Assembly (NCBI GenBank): GCA_023101725.1
Contig: JALJCO010008621.1
Span: 727,001-791,000 of the forward strand
From: Atherinomorus stipes
Lineage: Eukaryota; Chordata; Actinopteri; Atheriniformes; Atherinidae
Length of the DNA: 64,000 nucleotides
Reading direction: 5' to 3'
Shown: positions 33,090 through 46,100 of the stretch, one piece after another
Position numbering within the stretch: the stretch's first letter is position 1
Layout of the letters: the number at the start of each line of letters is the position of its first letter
Made by a program: the position numbers and the translations under genes
The notes under the pieces: model-generated
Seen by the model: only the letters and a program-made list of their open reading frames with translations
The model's database searches: none
What the model was told of the DNA's origin: nothing

Positions 33090-36000
33090 TTGTGACAGTA
33101 GTAGCAGAACCAGTAGCCTACTAAAGTCTTACATTTCCTACAATTTGGTTTAACAAATACGAACACGTAATTTTCAACTTGGATGGGTCTTTCTGTGTTG
33201 AGTTTGTGTGCTTGCTTTTGTTTCCTCCCAAGAAAATGGATATGAGAAAAATTATTCTAGACTGAGCACAGGTGTTAATGCAATGGCTGTTAGTTGCATT
33301 TGTCTCTGGCATCCCTGCAACCTGATACACAAAGCATGGCTTCAGCACCCCTGCAACTCAGAACAAAACAAAAATACAAAAAACAAACAAAAACAGAAAA
33401 CCTTCTCTCAGTCTTTAACAAGAAATAAACAAAAAAATGATTTTGTATTTCTTCATCATTATGACTGTGATGCTTTTTCAGTAAACATGCTCTGTTGCAA
33501 CTTGATTTGCATGAAATTAAGCCCACATGTTGTGCTCAGCCACACTACTTTAGATTCAAGGTTGGTTTTAGTCACAGTTGAAGTGCACAACTTGATTTTT
33601 TTCCTTTTAAACAAGTCACTTTCCTGTTTCCTTGCCATTTCACCCTCAGGCATCAGAAGGCCATTGTTCTGTTGACAGATCTTTTGCTCTCTGCAGGGTA
33701 AAACCATCACAGAAACTAAAGCGAACCCGGTAGCTTTGAAAAACACCGCTTTGCAAGACTGGCATGAGAAGTTGCCTCAGAGGCTAATGAGGAAGCATAC
33801 ATGTAAAAGAAACAAGAGGCCACAGCTTAAAAATAAGGAACAACAGAGCATGCTATTTCCTGGAATGTGATTTGAAAGTTTTTTTTTTTTTTTTTTCTTA
33901 AATCATAAAATTGCACAAGAAACTTTGTTCTTAAGTTTCTGTGTGGACAAACTAAACCAGAGTTTGGTATTTATGAGTATGAGTCACTTACTGTTTTGAA
34001 GAAAAAAAAAAAACTTTTAAATTGGTCTTTAACAACTGTGGTTGTAATATTTTGAACAGTACATTGACAATCTTGTAGTATAATACAGTACAAGGGGTAG
34101 GTATTTACTTTTTTTTGTCTTCCTGCTGCTTATTTTGTTTGTTGTTTTTCTGTTAATTTTATATTTTTGCATAATTTGTTTTTAGTTTGACTGAAAATTA
34201 AATTTAAAAAAAATGAGTTGAAAAAAGTGAATTAAATAATTATCAATAACAATGAACCATCCAGCAGTCATTTGGTGTTTGTGTTCAATACGTGATTAAT
34301 TTGGTATAATTTGGTATAACTTGGTACATTTGGTACAAGGGTAATATACGTATGGCAAAGTTGTTGTTGTTTTTCTTTTCTTTGTCTCTCTGTTCTTCTC
34401 TCTCTTTGACCAGTTAAGACAAATAGCTACTCTCTCTGTGCATTCTGTTTGACATTTTATCTAATTAAAATAGACTTAAAAAAAAAAATTCCACTGAGGT
34501 CAAGAAATACTTGTGGGGCTTTAGCACACTCTTAACCAAGACAATGTGGATTGACAATCTTGAATTGGTAAAATCCATACATATTTTTGATATGTCATGC
34601 TAGGAATTTTTTCAAAGCAACTTTCATAACTGTCATAAGACTTTCGTAGCTTATAACAGATAGCTGAAATCAATACTGAGCCAACTATGGCTATAGAGCG
34701 CTAACTATGAGCTACTTTCATTGACAGTTAATATTTCACTCAGTTGTTTATCACTTGGAAGCAGCTACATGTAAAAACATCAGTGCCTGTTTTAGATGGA
34801 CTGGACTTTCAACAAATGTTAAGACACCAGTCCCATCTGCATTAGGTCTGGTAAATTCAAGAATGAGCCCAAGTTTGACAAAAATATAAGTTCATGGTAA
34901 AGGATAATGAGCTCTAATAATGGTTGCTGCTTTTGTGTTTTCTGTTTGTTTGGCAGTAATAAGCTTATATCTGTGGTATGTCGACAAAAAAAGTCATCCT
35001 CATACTGTATATGTGTGGTCTTCTGTTGTCCACTGGAGGACTTCCAGTTATGAGAAGTGATCTTATGATGATAATTTTCTGCTGTTTACTACATGTGTGA
35101 AGGAAAAACAGCAAGAAAAGTCCTGACCTGATTCCAGTGTTAATGTGTGAAAATACCCAATGACGTTACCAGTGAAAGAAAGAGACCTTATCTGAGAAGC
35201 TGCATTGCAAAGTATGTCACTCACTTCTGTAATAAACTATAGATAAGGGCAATTTCTGATTATTTCAATTGTGAAAGTAGGCTACTTCTGATCACCAACA
35301 ACCATTACGACATGCCAGCATACATTCATAAAGAAACTACCAGACAGTTCATCCAAATGATTAATCAAAATACAACATGTGTGACTCATTAAAGTGATTA
35401 TCTTTTTTCACATCACATGGCAGGAAAAGTACTGGTGTAAATAATTCACAGAAACTGTTATAAAAGATGCAACAGTAATTTGGTTTTATGCTGCTGGATC
35501 ACTGTTATGGCTTATTCAAGACATCTAAATGCACCAGTGTTTTTCCTTTTATCACAAGTAAAATATCTGCTATGTAATGGTTTATCCACTCATCCTGTTA
35601 GGAACTACACAAAGACAGTTGCTAAAGGATCATCAAATTCTGCTCATCTTGTCAGGACCATCCAGTGGAGCATTAAAATATTCAAAAATGTTTATGTTTT
35701 TGTAGAAAAAATAGACGGTAGTTCATTGATCAACCATCTGACAGTTTCAGAAGAGGATAAATACTCAAATAGTTGCACAAACCAAGTTCACATTCATACA
35801 TTCATGTGTGCGACTGCGGCATGACAACGTATGAGAATGAGATGAAGAGCGGACAGTGAGGGGGACTGTCGCTTTAAGAAGTTGTAGCATGAAGAAGAAG
35901 CTGGTGATTTTCCACTCAAACTCATATTAACGCGCATCAGGTCATAGAAACACTGCGCTGTTAAAGAAAACAGATTAAACTGTCAAATTCAAACCCAAAT

Positions 36001-37690
36001 ATAGGCAACAATACAAGGAACAGCAAGCTGCTTAATAAAAGTAAGAGAACAGGTAATTCAGTATCTTCTTTACACGTAATGACTAAATAAATAAGGGGAT
36101 GTTTTTTTTTTTTTAAAAAAAACAAAAGGTTTGTAATAGAAAAAGAAGACGCCTTTTTTAACGTTTATAACATTTGCTCTCAAAAATAATTTTGCATTAC
36201 TCCGTTATGAAACACGTGTTTTCCCATACTTTGACATCTTCATTTCCACGAGGCTTCTGCCCAAAAAAGAAACCCCGCGTTTTTACTCTTAACACAACTG
36301 AGGTAAATGTTTTAGTGTGGGTAAAAAAAAGAAAAAGCGTTTGGCCTTTGAACCCGGTGTCCGTGTTTATTTCTGATAAGTCTACGTGCCTTGTTTCTGT
36401 TTGATCACTTTGGAGGACTAATGTGATGCGTTCAGGTACGTCCGGGCATCACAGCGACGTGATGCTGGACAATTATATAAATGTTTATTGTCTCCTGCAG
36501 GTTACAAGTCTACCCCTTACCTCCCCACTTTCTACAAGTCAGCTTGACTGAATGTATAAATGTTTGTTTTGCTCCCCTGTGGATGAGAGATGAAGTATGT
36601 CTGATGAAGTAAGACGTTTACTAGCTTATATCTCATACTTAGTGGTGCATACTTAACCTACTTCTCTCTCTGCTTTGTCCACTGTATCCACTGTATGACT
36701 GACTAACGTGTAACCCCAATCCACCATCTCAACAGATAAAGCCTAAAGGACTGCTGGACTTTTTCTCTTTTTTGTAGCCACCGGTTCTTAAAACACAGTT
36801 CCCAATATTATTGACTGTACTTAAGTGACTTTCCAAGACATTAAGAAATGATACACAAAGCTATGGAAGCGTTTTATTAATGATTCACTGAACTCACTGT
36901 TAAACTGACATAGTAAAAAAAACAAAAACATTTAAAGACTAAGAAATGAGAGTCTAGCATTGTAATTAATCGTAATTCATGTTTTGTTAAACACAGTGTC
37001 ATTCATATGCCCATTAGCCCAACTGACATCAGTTTAAAGCTTTAATTGGACTTAAACAATAAAAGGTAAAGCAAAACCCAAGTTTACTGATACTCAGAGT
37101 AAAGAACCACGTGTGACTCAATAGTACATCAGGTTTTAGCACACCAAAATGTGGATTATGAATTTGCAAAGTTAAGAGGTGTTATAAGTTTGTGTTTGGT
37201 GTTTGACTGACAGCTTGTTAACAGCTATCATTCAACCTTGCCGATCCTGCAAAGGCATCTCTCAGTTGTTAATTGACAGTTGAATTCCAGCAGCATCTGT
37301 GCTGCCATTGCGAGCTCTGAGAGCAGAGACTGGGAACTTCAGACCATGCACAAGCAGGGAAGATACATTACCTTATTAGGGTTTGTTAGAAGCTGATACT
37401 GTGCTCGTTTACATTTCCTAGATAATGAAACGCATGTTGCAGGATGTATAAAAAGACATGACTTCTGTGCCAGAGATAGTTCTAACATGCAAGTGAATGA
37501 AAATAGTTTTTCTTTCTTTTGCTGTGACGCTCATTATGGAACTGAGCTTCATATTTCAGCTATGTTTGAATATTTATAATAGGCACTAAAACCCCCAGTT
37601 CATCCTTTTGTAGATCATAAATCAAGGTCCACCCCCCAGTAAAGGCGCAGCTCAGCCTTCCTCCTCCTCTGAAATGTCCTCTGTGTCTCC
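33090..37690. other. Intergenic region upstream of slc6a6
   Basis: No gene recognised. A short degenerate tandem of TTGGTA units lies at 34298-34337. Homopolymer A and T runs are frequent. Confidence 0.45.
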
Positions 37691-37794
37691 AACATGAATA
37701 AGAAGTGTGTGTGTGCGCTCGTTGCTTGTGTGACACTCACTCATCCCCCACCACTCGGCTGTGTGTATGTTTGTGGGCAGGGTGTAGTGAGAAG

Positions 37795-37805
37795 TGGAAA
37801 TTTAC
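37795..37805 (+). promoter_or_regulatory. Tonicity element (TonE) TGGAAATTTAC
   Basis: An exact match to the NFAT5/TonEBP consensus TGGAAANNYNY, about 200 bp upstream of the first slc6a6 exon. Mammalian taurine transporter promoters are known to be driven by TonE under hypertonic stress. Confidence 0.55.
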
Positions 37806-37888
37806 AGTCTCCAACGTTGGTACCTGAGTTGTCTGTCACAGCGGCGCTACATCCAATCTCCACTTTGGATTTAATTGTCTTTAGCCAA

Positions 37889-37898
37889 GGGGCGGGCC
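37889..37898 (+). promoter_or_regulatory. GC box and TATA-like motif of slc6a6
   Basis: GGGGCGGGCC (Sp1 type) is followed at 37933-37940 by GCATAAAG, a TATA-like motif. This supports a promoter just before the 5' exon that ends at 38012. Confidence 0.5.
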
Positions 37899-38001
37899 CT
37901 GCTGTCAGCTCCACTTCTTGTGACCCGTGTCTGCATAAAGGCATTCAGTACAGAGGAATGGTGACAGCTGAGAGAGAAGGACACTATACATAGTCGCAGC
38001 C

Positions 38002-41000
38002 ATGAAGGAAATGTAAGTTTTATGAATTGCTTTAAGAATTGATTTTGCATGTGTTCAGTCAGATTTGTCTCTTTGAACTGGTTTGGAAAATAGGAAAAAC
38101 AGTGTTATCTATTTTATCCTGTTGTAAGAGTCTTTTTGTTCATTTAAAGATTAAATACATAGAGCAAAAGACTGCAAACAGGCTTTATTGTTGTGTTGTC
38201 TTTAATAATCCATATTGTCAGGACAAAGAAAAAAAGCAGTGATTTTATATCAGTCGCTGCAAATACGAAGCAAGTCTTGTGTTTTCCTTTTATACAGTGA
38301 AGAAATCTCCTCTGAAGTATATCTGGGTTGAATCACATGGCCAGTTTCCGCTAATTCTTATCTGGCAGCTTCCTAAAGCCAAGCAAAGCAGGTGACGGCA
38401 CATACGCTGAGCAGACGAGAGTAAAAGGTTAGAAAGGGATAGAGAGGGAGAGAAACAGGATGAGAAACAGAACTGATCCAGTTACGTAAGCAGGTTTGAG
38501 AGTGGAGTTGACTTGTCAGGCACAACAGGAAGGAGAAATCCTAGAAAATGATGGGACACAGTGTGGACAGGGCATCAGTTAAGTGAGAAGACACTTAGTT
38601 CCCAGTGGGAATGTGAGGTTAGGATACGGGTCAAGGTTCCCATTCCTGAGGGGGGAAATTCTTTATTATGACTGAAATGATTATTATTCTGTCATTAAGC
38701 CAATTAATTTTTTAATGCCATTTGTCAAAGTGTTAATTTATATGAATCCCTGTTTGTTCTGATTTCTAAACGTGTTCTTCTTTCTAAACTGCTGTCTATC
38801 AATTTTGTCGACTGTAAAAGCAAAAGGGAAGTTTATGGTGTTGCTTTGCCAACTCCTTTTCTACTTGAGACAAACATAAAAGAACAGGAAGTCCCTCTCA
38901 GCCATTGTACAAGTAACCTTGCACATTACACTTTCTCATTGTCCCGTCTTTGTATCTTTAATTTATGCCCGCTGAGAACTCAGTTATACTCAGTCTTGGC
39001 GTGTCTTATACAGTTATTCCTGTCGCATTAAGGTTTCTTTTCTCCTCTTTGGCTCCTGAGTGGAAATAGGATACCCTGGTCTGTAATAACAAATCCTGTC
39101 TTTCTTGGAAAGGCAGTTTACAGTGTAAACACTCAAGTGAACTTAAGCAGTTGGAGCTTCCTGAGAGCAGCCCCTGCTTGAGAGTGAAGAGAATTTATCT
39201 CTCTTGCTAAATTAGTTTTAAACCAGCCTAAATCACTGATAACATGGAAAAAAAAAACCTCTGCCGTTCAGGTTCTTTAAGGCGTGCATCATTCCAAAGT
39301 GTTTTCCTTCCTTTTTCTTCAGTGACAATGTGACCCCCCTCTGAGCAGAAGATCTGCCCTGAGATGCTGCTGGGAAAAAAAAGAAAGCATTGATCTGAAA
39401 TTGCATATGTTTAATTTGGATCCTGTTTTAGGAAACATGCCGAATATTTTCAGCGTTTGATTGTTCCTTCTTTATCAAAGTAACACGACAAGTTGTGCGT
39501 TATATGACTCCACTCCCTAACTCACTTCTGTTCTCTGTTTCGATGCAAATAAGCTCCCTAAACATTTCTTCGGTCTGAATGACCTCTATACATCAGTCGC
39601 TCAGATTAGCAAGATTAACAGCATTGTACTGTATATCATGTGCTCACGCAGCAAGCTGAAACGCAGTCAGGACACAGTATTATCTCACTAATGCTCCTCT
39701 GTGTCTGTGCGTTATCCCTCTCACCTCTGTCTGTCTCTCAACATTACATGTTCATTTGCTTTTCTCCTTTTTTTTTTCTTTTGCTGTCAATAGCATGGCA
39801 CAAAAAGAGAAACTCCAATGCCTGAAGGACTTCCATAAGGACACTCTAAAACCCTCGCCAGGGAAGAGCCCCGGCACCCGGCCTGAAGATGAAGCTGAAG
39901 GAAAGGCCCCTCAGAGGGAGAAGTGGGCCAGTAAGCTTGACTTTGTTCTGTCCGTGGCCGGTGGCTTTGTCGGATTAGGAAATGTGTGGCGCTTCCCTTA
40001 CCTTTGTTATAAAAATGGTGGAGGTAAGCCGGAGAAACAAATCCCAAAGTCGGATAAGAAACTGTCATCGAACAAGAAGATGTGTTACTCCAACATTTTT
40101 CCTATGTGCATCCCTCAGGTGCGTTTCTCATCCCTTACACCATCTTCCTGTTTGGGGGTGGCCTACCTGTGTTCTTCCTGGAGGTCGCACTGGGACAGTA
40201 CACCTCTGAAGGAGGGATCACCTGCTGGGCCAAGCTCTGCCCCATTTTTACTGGTCAGTTCAAACACTTAAACACACATTTGCACTCACAGAAAGATAAA
40301 CAGAGGCACTGCATCACGGTATAAATGGTCTCTGACAGCTCCTCTTAATATTTAATGCGGATGAAAGCCTCATTTGTTTGAACAAGATTTCTGCCCTGAT
40401 TTTCCTGTTTCAGTCTGGCATTTGCCTCTCTGTTCTGCAGAGGTGTGCCCCCGATTGGTCCACTTTAGGTTGTATCAATAAGAATAAATAACTGAGCTTG
40501 CAGCAGATGATCTTGTTTACATCAATAAAGGCTCACAAATGACACATTTATGTAAACGTAGCTAAATGACTACAAACACTGCATGCATGAACATGCTTCA
40601 AAACAGGAAGTTGTCCTCTATTATTTATGGAGTTCTTGGTTGCCATGGAAACAGATTAGAGAAAAAAAAACACATGAAGTTGCTTCTCTTTTTATGCCAT
40701 GTGGATCCAATCGTTTTGTTTAGCTCATAGGGAGATTATAAATACTTCATGTCCTCAGTGACAGCGTCATCACAGTCAGTGGACACTCTTGGGCCTCTCG
40801 CTGCCATCACATACCTCCATTTACCTTTGAGTGACAGCTGTAGACAAGCGCAGGGGCACCGCACCCTCAGCAGCTGCCATGACACCCTTTACTCATGTTC
40901 ACACAGGGGAAGTCACAAAAAGAGAGGAGACTTTGCAGCATCTCATCTCTGGCGAGTGGGAACGGCTCCGAGAGCTCTGAGGCTTTCACCTGCGAGCCTG

Positions 41001-42155
41001 CAAACTGCCTCATAACAAATCTCCTCTTTGTTTCCCAAACCTCAATGTGAATCCGCCACTTTTCCTCGCAGCTCACCAGCGCACAGTCGGATATACACAC
41101 ACATACACACACAAACACACACCTGTCACAGCACTGACATCTCGGTCAGTTTGCGTATGGAATGTGGGAATGAGGAGGTGGGGGTGACAGAGATGATGAG
41201 TTTAAAAATACTCTGGAGTGGTAGAAGAGTACCAGGGATTTCTGTGTTCGAGTTCGTGGCAAAGTCATCTAAAAATAACGTAAATACACCAAGGACATTA
41301 TAACAGTTGGAAGTCCACTCAAGCTGGAGACGGTTCCCCCACCCCGCACACCCCCACCCTTCTTTTTTGCTGTTTTAGTCTACTTTTAAAGTTTCGATTA
41401 GACTCACCTGTGATTACTCAATATCGGCGCCAGGTGTGTTTGGGTGTGGTCAGACATAATCTGTATGACGCTGCACTGTTCGTCAGAGAGTTGATCATCT
41501 GGATGAAATTAATCATTTTGTATAAACAATGAATAAAATGTGTAATTGTGTGAGCAAGGGGCTACCTGTCGGGATGAGTCTCAGCATTACAAAGCGTTCT
41601 GTTCATGGTTTTGATTTCTTGTTTTGATTCATCATCACTACATTCGTCAGAGGTGTTGCAATAATTAAATGAGAGACATTGGAAAACACACCACGGTAAC
41701 AGGAGGCTAAAGAAGCCATGTTTTCTGATAATTGGGAGGTGATATATTCCCTTTTGCATTTGGTGGATTATTTTATGTATAAGGCAGCTGCATGGCAAGA
41801 GTTCATCAGTGTAAAATGTGCAGGTTTAAGCTAAAGGTACTGTAGTTAAGCAATTGTTTAATTATTTCTACCTTCTTGCCCCCCCCCCCCCCCGCAGGTA
41901 TCGGCTATGCCTCTATTGTGATCGTATCTCTTCTGAACATTTACTACATCGTGATCCTGGCCTGGGGACTCTACTACCTCTTTCAGTGCTTTCAGCCTGA
42001 GCTCCCTTGGGCAAAATGCAAGCAGCCCTGGAACACTGAGCACTGTATAGAGGACACGGTCCGCAAGAACAAGACCCTCTGGCTGGCAGCCAATGCTACT
42101 AACTTTACCTCCCCTGTCACAGAGTTCTGGGAGTGAGTATTCACTGACAGCATGT

Positions 42156-42196
<41 letters not shown>

Positions 42197-43109
42197 CATA
42201 CACTAAAGTAACACAGCCTCTTTATCTCGCTTGTGTAAACGTGTTTGGCCAGGCACCACTTCTGCACAGTACTGTTTACTTTTTGTAAAGTTCTGCTTTT
42301 CCAACAGGTATTCATAAACTTTATTTGCGCTGCACTTTTCATATGTTAGAAAATGCAAACGAAAATTCTCATTTATTCTGCTTTCTGACATGTTTCAAAC
42401 TGATTCACTGTAGCAAGCGCTTAAAAGTTTTGAGGTGTTAATGTTGTTTCAAATGTTTCTGAAAATGTAAAATATAACCATTCGTGCTTGGCATGTCCCA
42501 AATTGTTAAAATGTACTTTGTTTCCTTTGCAGACGCAACGTCCTGAGTATCTCCACTGGGATTGAAGACATAGGGCCCCTCAAGTGGGACTTAGCTGTGT
42601 GTCTCCTGGCAGTTTGGGTTATCTGCTTCTTCTGCATTTGGAAAGGAGTCAAGTCCACTGGGAAAGTGAGTGCTGAGGCATAGATACATCCTGTACTTGT
42701 TGTGTTGCCTGGATGCTGTTTGGCTTTTGCTTTTTATTCCTGGCAGTGAGAAAGCACAATTGCACAGAGAAAACCCACATTCTTGGAAACAAGGTTAATG
42801 TTGTTAATTTAGAGAAACAGGCCTCCACATTGTCCGAGGAGTTACTCCCTGGCCAGACACACTGTTGACTGTTAACACATGGGTTGCTCCTTTGCCTTGT
42901 CTTTGTTAGCGGGACAGAAACTGGGTCACTGTCAACAGGAGCAACTTTGTGGGGAAAATGATTAACCCTGTTAAGACCATTTGAAGGTTTATTTCCCCTA
43001 ATGGAAGGTTCACTTCTGTGACATTAGTGCCTTAAAATGATCTAATGTTTAACCAGATAGCAGTACAGGAAATGAAAAGCTTGAACAGTGCAACTGGTTT
43101 ACATTCCAC

Positions 43110-43143
<34 letters not shown>

Positions 43144-46100
43144 GAAAGGTGGACTTTGTGTGATGGGAACTCAAATACAAAATGGAAAATTTGATCAACT
43201 CTCACTTATAGATAGAAATGCTCTTAGGTAAGAGACAACAACATAAACAAACAGTCATCAAAAACATGCATAAAACAGTTATCACTGATAAAGAACAATT
43301 TTCAACCAATTAGAAATGAGACCATAAAAATAAAAAATGGAGTACATACCCCACTGATAAATCTCCTGATCTGATGATGTTTGGCTAATAATTTCTTTGT
43401 CTTGTCCAGGTGGTGTACATAACTGCAACGTTCCCATTTGTGATGCTAATCATACTACTGGTGCGTGGAGTGACCCTGCCTGGGGCCTCTGAAGGGATCA
43501 AGTTTTATCTTTACCCTAACCTGACCCGACTCCAGGACCCAGAGGTAAGATCAAAGCTATTAACTGTCATTGTTTCCTACTCATTTCATACCAATATCAG
43601 TATTAAATAAATAATTAGATTTTTGTCTATTTATTCCACTATTTAGTAGAAATTAGGTTAAATTTAACATTTTTTAAGTCTCATTGTTATTGTAAGCATC
43701 AAGCTACAGACAGAGGCCCCTTAAATGATCTTATCTTGCATAAAGACCAGAACAATGAGATCAACAATGTTTTAAAAGTCTTAAAATCTTTCTTCAATGA
43801 CCTCTGAATCTCACTAGTTAGATGCTGTAAGTGTGGTTTTTATTAAACAAAGTAAAACAAAATATCCCTATTGTTAATGACACTGTGTGCAGTGGACTGC
43901 AGACAGCATCCTGTGGCTTTCAGCAGTGTTATAATGGCTGAGTCCAGTATCAGGCAGCAGGCAGGAAACAGCCAGATAGAACTGAAGGAGCTATAATAAA
44001 ACTCACGTACAACAATCACAAAGTGCTGCGAGAGCAGAATCCGATCAAAGTCCAAACAAACATAAATCTAAGAGTAATAATGGATTGGTAGCATAGAAAA
44101 GGGAACAAAAGACTGGAGCATGAAGGATCTGGTGAATGACAGCAAACAAAATCAAGTTTAATTACCAGGAGATGAAACCAACCAACTGGACTCAGGTCAG
44201 TAACAATAAGCAAAAAAAATACCAATGAGGGGAAAGCAGTCATGAGAAGCAAAATTAAATGAACAGAACAACAGAAAAGCAGATGGAAAATAAAAAACAG
44301 GAAGTTAAAGTAACTAAGGTGCTAGCTGTTTCCAAGTACTCTGTAGACAGAAAACAACCACACTGCATGAATCAAATACCCGGTCCAGCTTTTATCCTAG
44401 CTTTTTTCCTGATAAACACTTTTTGTCTGCATTTAGCTGGGAGTTGGTCATCTGTTAATGATAGCGGCTCTGTTTTGAAGTTGGGGTGGAAAAGAGCCAC
44501 TTGGTAGCTGCCTTACATGTCACATTCTTTAGATTTTTCACAGGAAATATTTGTCAAGGCTTTCCATAGAAATTGCTTCACATACCAAAAAAAGTTGCTT
44601 TATATTTCATCGGTGTAACCAAAGCTGCAGGTTTTTACATGGGAGTTTATGTTAGTGATGACTAACATCAGAACTTTTTGTGATGAACTTGAACATGACA
44701 TCTACTCAGCTTCAGCTAACCATCTCCATCATTTCGGTGTCATCAGGTGTGGATTGATGCGGGAACCCAGATTTTCTTCTCCTATGCCATTTGCCTGGGA
44801 GCCATGACGTCATTGGGGAGCTACAACAAGTACAAGTACAACTGCTACAGGTGAGTTGCGTTTCCGCTGGGAGGAGTGGGACTGTAGTAGTGACAGCAAC
44901 TCGTGTCAGAGACGGTTGCGTGAAAAGAAAATGGGAACGTAAGTTCCACCTGTGTTCATTAACAACCTCCATGACATATGTGTGACATAGGGACTGTTTG
45001 CTGCTGGGAGGCCTCAACAGCGGTACCAGTTTTGTGTCTGGCTTCGCAATATTTTCCGTCCTGGGCTTCATGGCACAAGAACAAGGGGTGGACATTGCCG
45101 ATGTGGCAGAGTCAGGTACGAGGGTCCAAGGTGATGGCAGCAGTGATGGTGGGTGCTGCTGCCAAAAAAGGATTAAAAAGACAATTGGACACAAAAAATT
45201 TTAGAGAATTTAACGGAGATGAAGTGTTTTCTCTCAGTATCGGACACAATGATGCTGAAAAGTAGAGGTATCGGCAATTGCACACTCCTTGAATGAAAGC
45301 CTGAAACAAACTGAATTGTTCACTAAGTGGGTTTCATTTTTCCCATTTTCTGACATCATATAACACGGCATTGGTCAAGTGATGCGAGTTCAGCCACATG
45401 ATGATCAGCTGTGTTTTAAAAAGCGCCTGTATCGGTCCTTCATCATTACTACAGGTGTTCAGGGGCACCAGGTGTCCACATGCCCCACACCAGCCTGCTC
45501 ATGCCGTTTAGTGGCAACATGTCTCTCCGACCAGGAGCATTACCAAAACCATTGGCCCTGTTCTGTTTGTAAATGTGAATCCGCATCCTGAGGAGATATT
45601 TCTGACCAGCAGCTCTGCACGGAAAATCCAGTTCAGTTCACCAGCTGTGGATCTCACGAGGTGGACGCCACCGGTTCTGTTGCTGTCTTCCTGTAATTTC
45701 TGTGTGGACTGTGAAGGATATGCATCTTGTTTTTAGTATGCTTACTCTGTTAACCCAAACTCCTGCTATATTGAATGCTATTGTGATGGCATGTTAGAAT
45801 ATATACTCCATCACATTTTCAATTACAGAACCAAATTGAGTAGATTAAAAGATACTTTTCTGTTTTTAGAGAAAAGACTTGCTTTTTGCTTAACTGTTCA
45901 ATTGAGGTTCAATTGCTGCTGACTCTGTGTCTGATGCTCTGACTATATCCTGCTGAAGTTGTCCTCTTTGTGTAGATTATGGTACATTAGTGTAGGCTTA
46001 TTGTCACTTCTCACAGTAAGTACCAACACTCAGCATGGCATTTTACAGATATTAAGTCCTATTAGAAACATGAAGATGGATTAATGTTTGGATGTAATCT

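Noticed and set aside
33208..33675. 155-codon plus-strand frame
   Set aside because: Low-complexity A-rich stretch in the middle, no motif, and antisense frames of similar size, so it looks like chance.
42159..43140. (CA)n runs considered as a tandem-repeat array of interest
   Set aside because: Ordinary dinucleotide microsatellites, common in fish introns.
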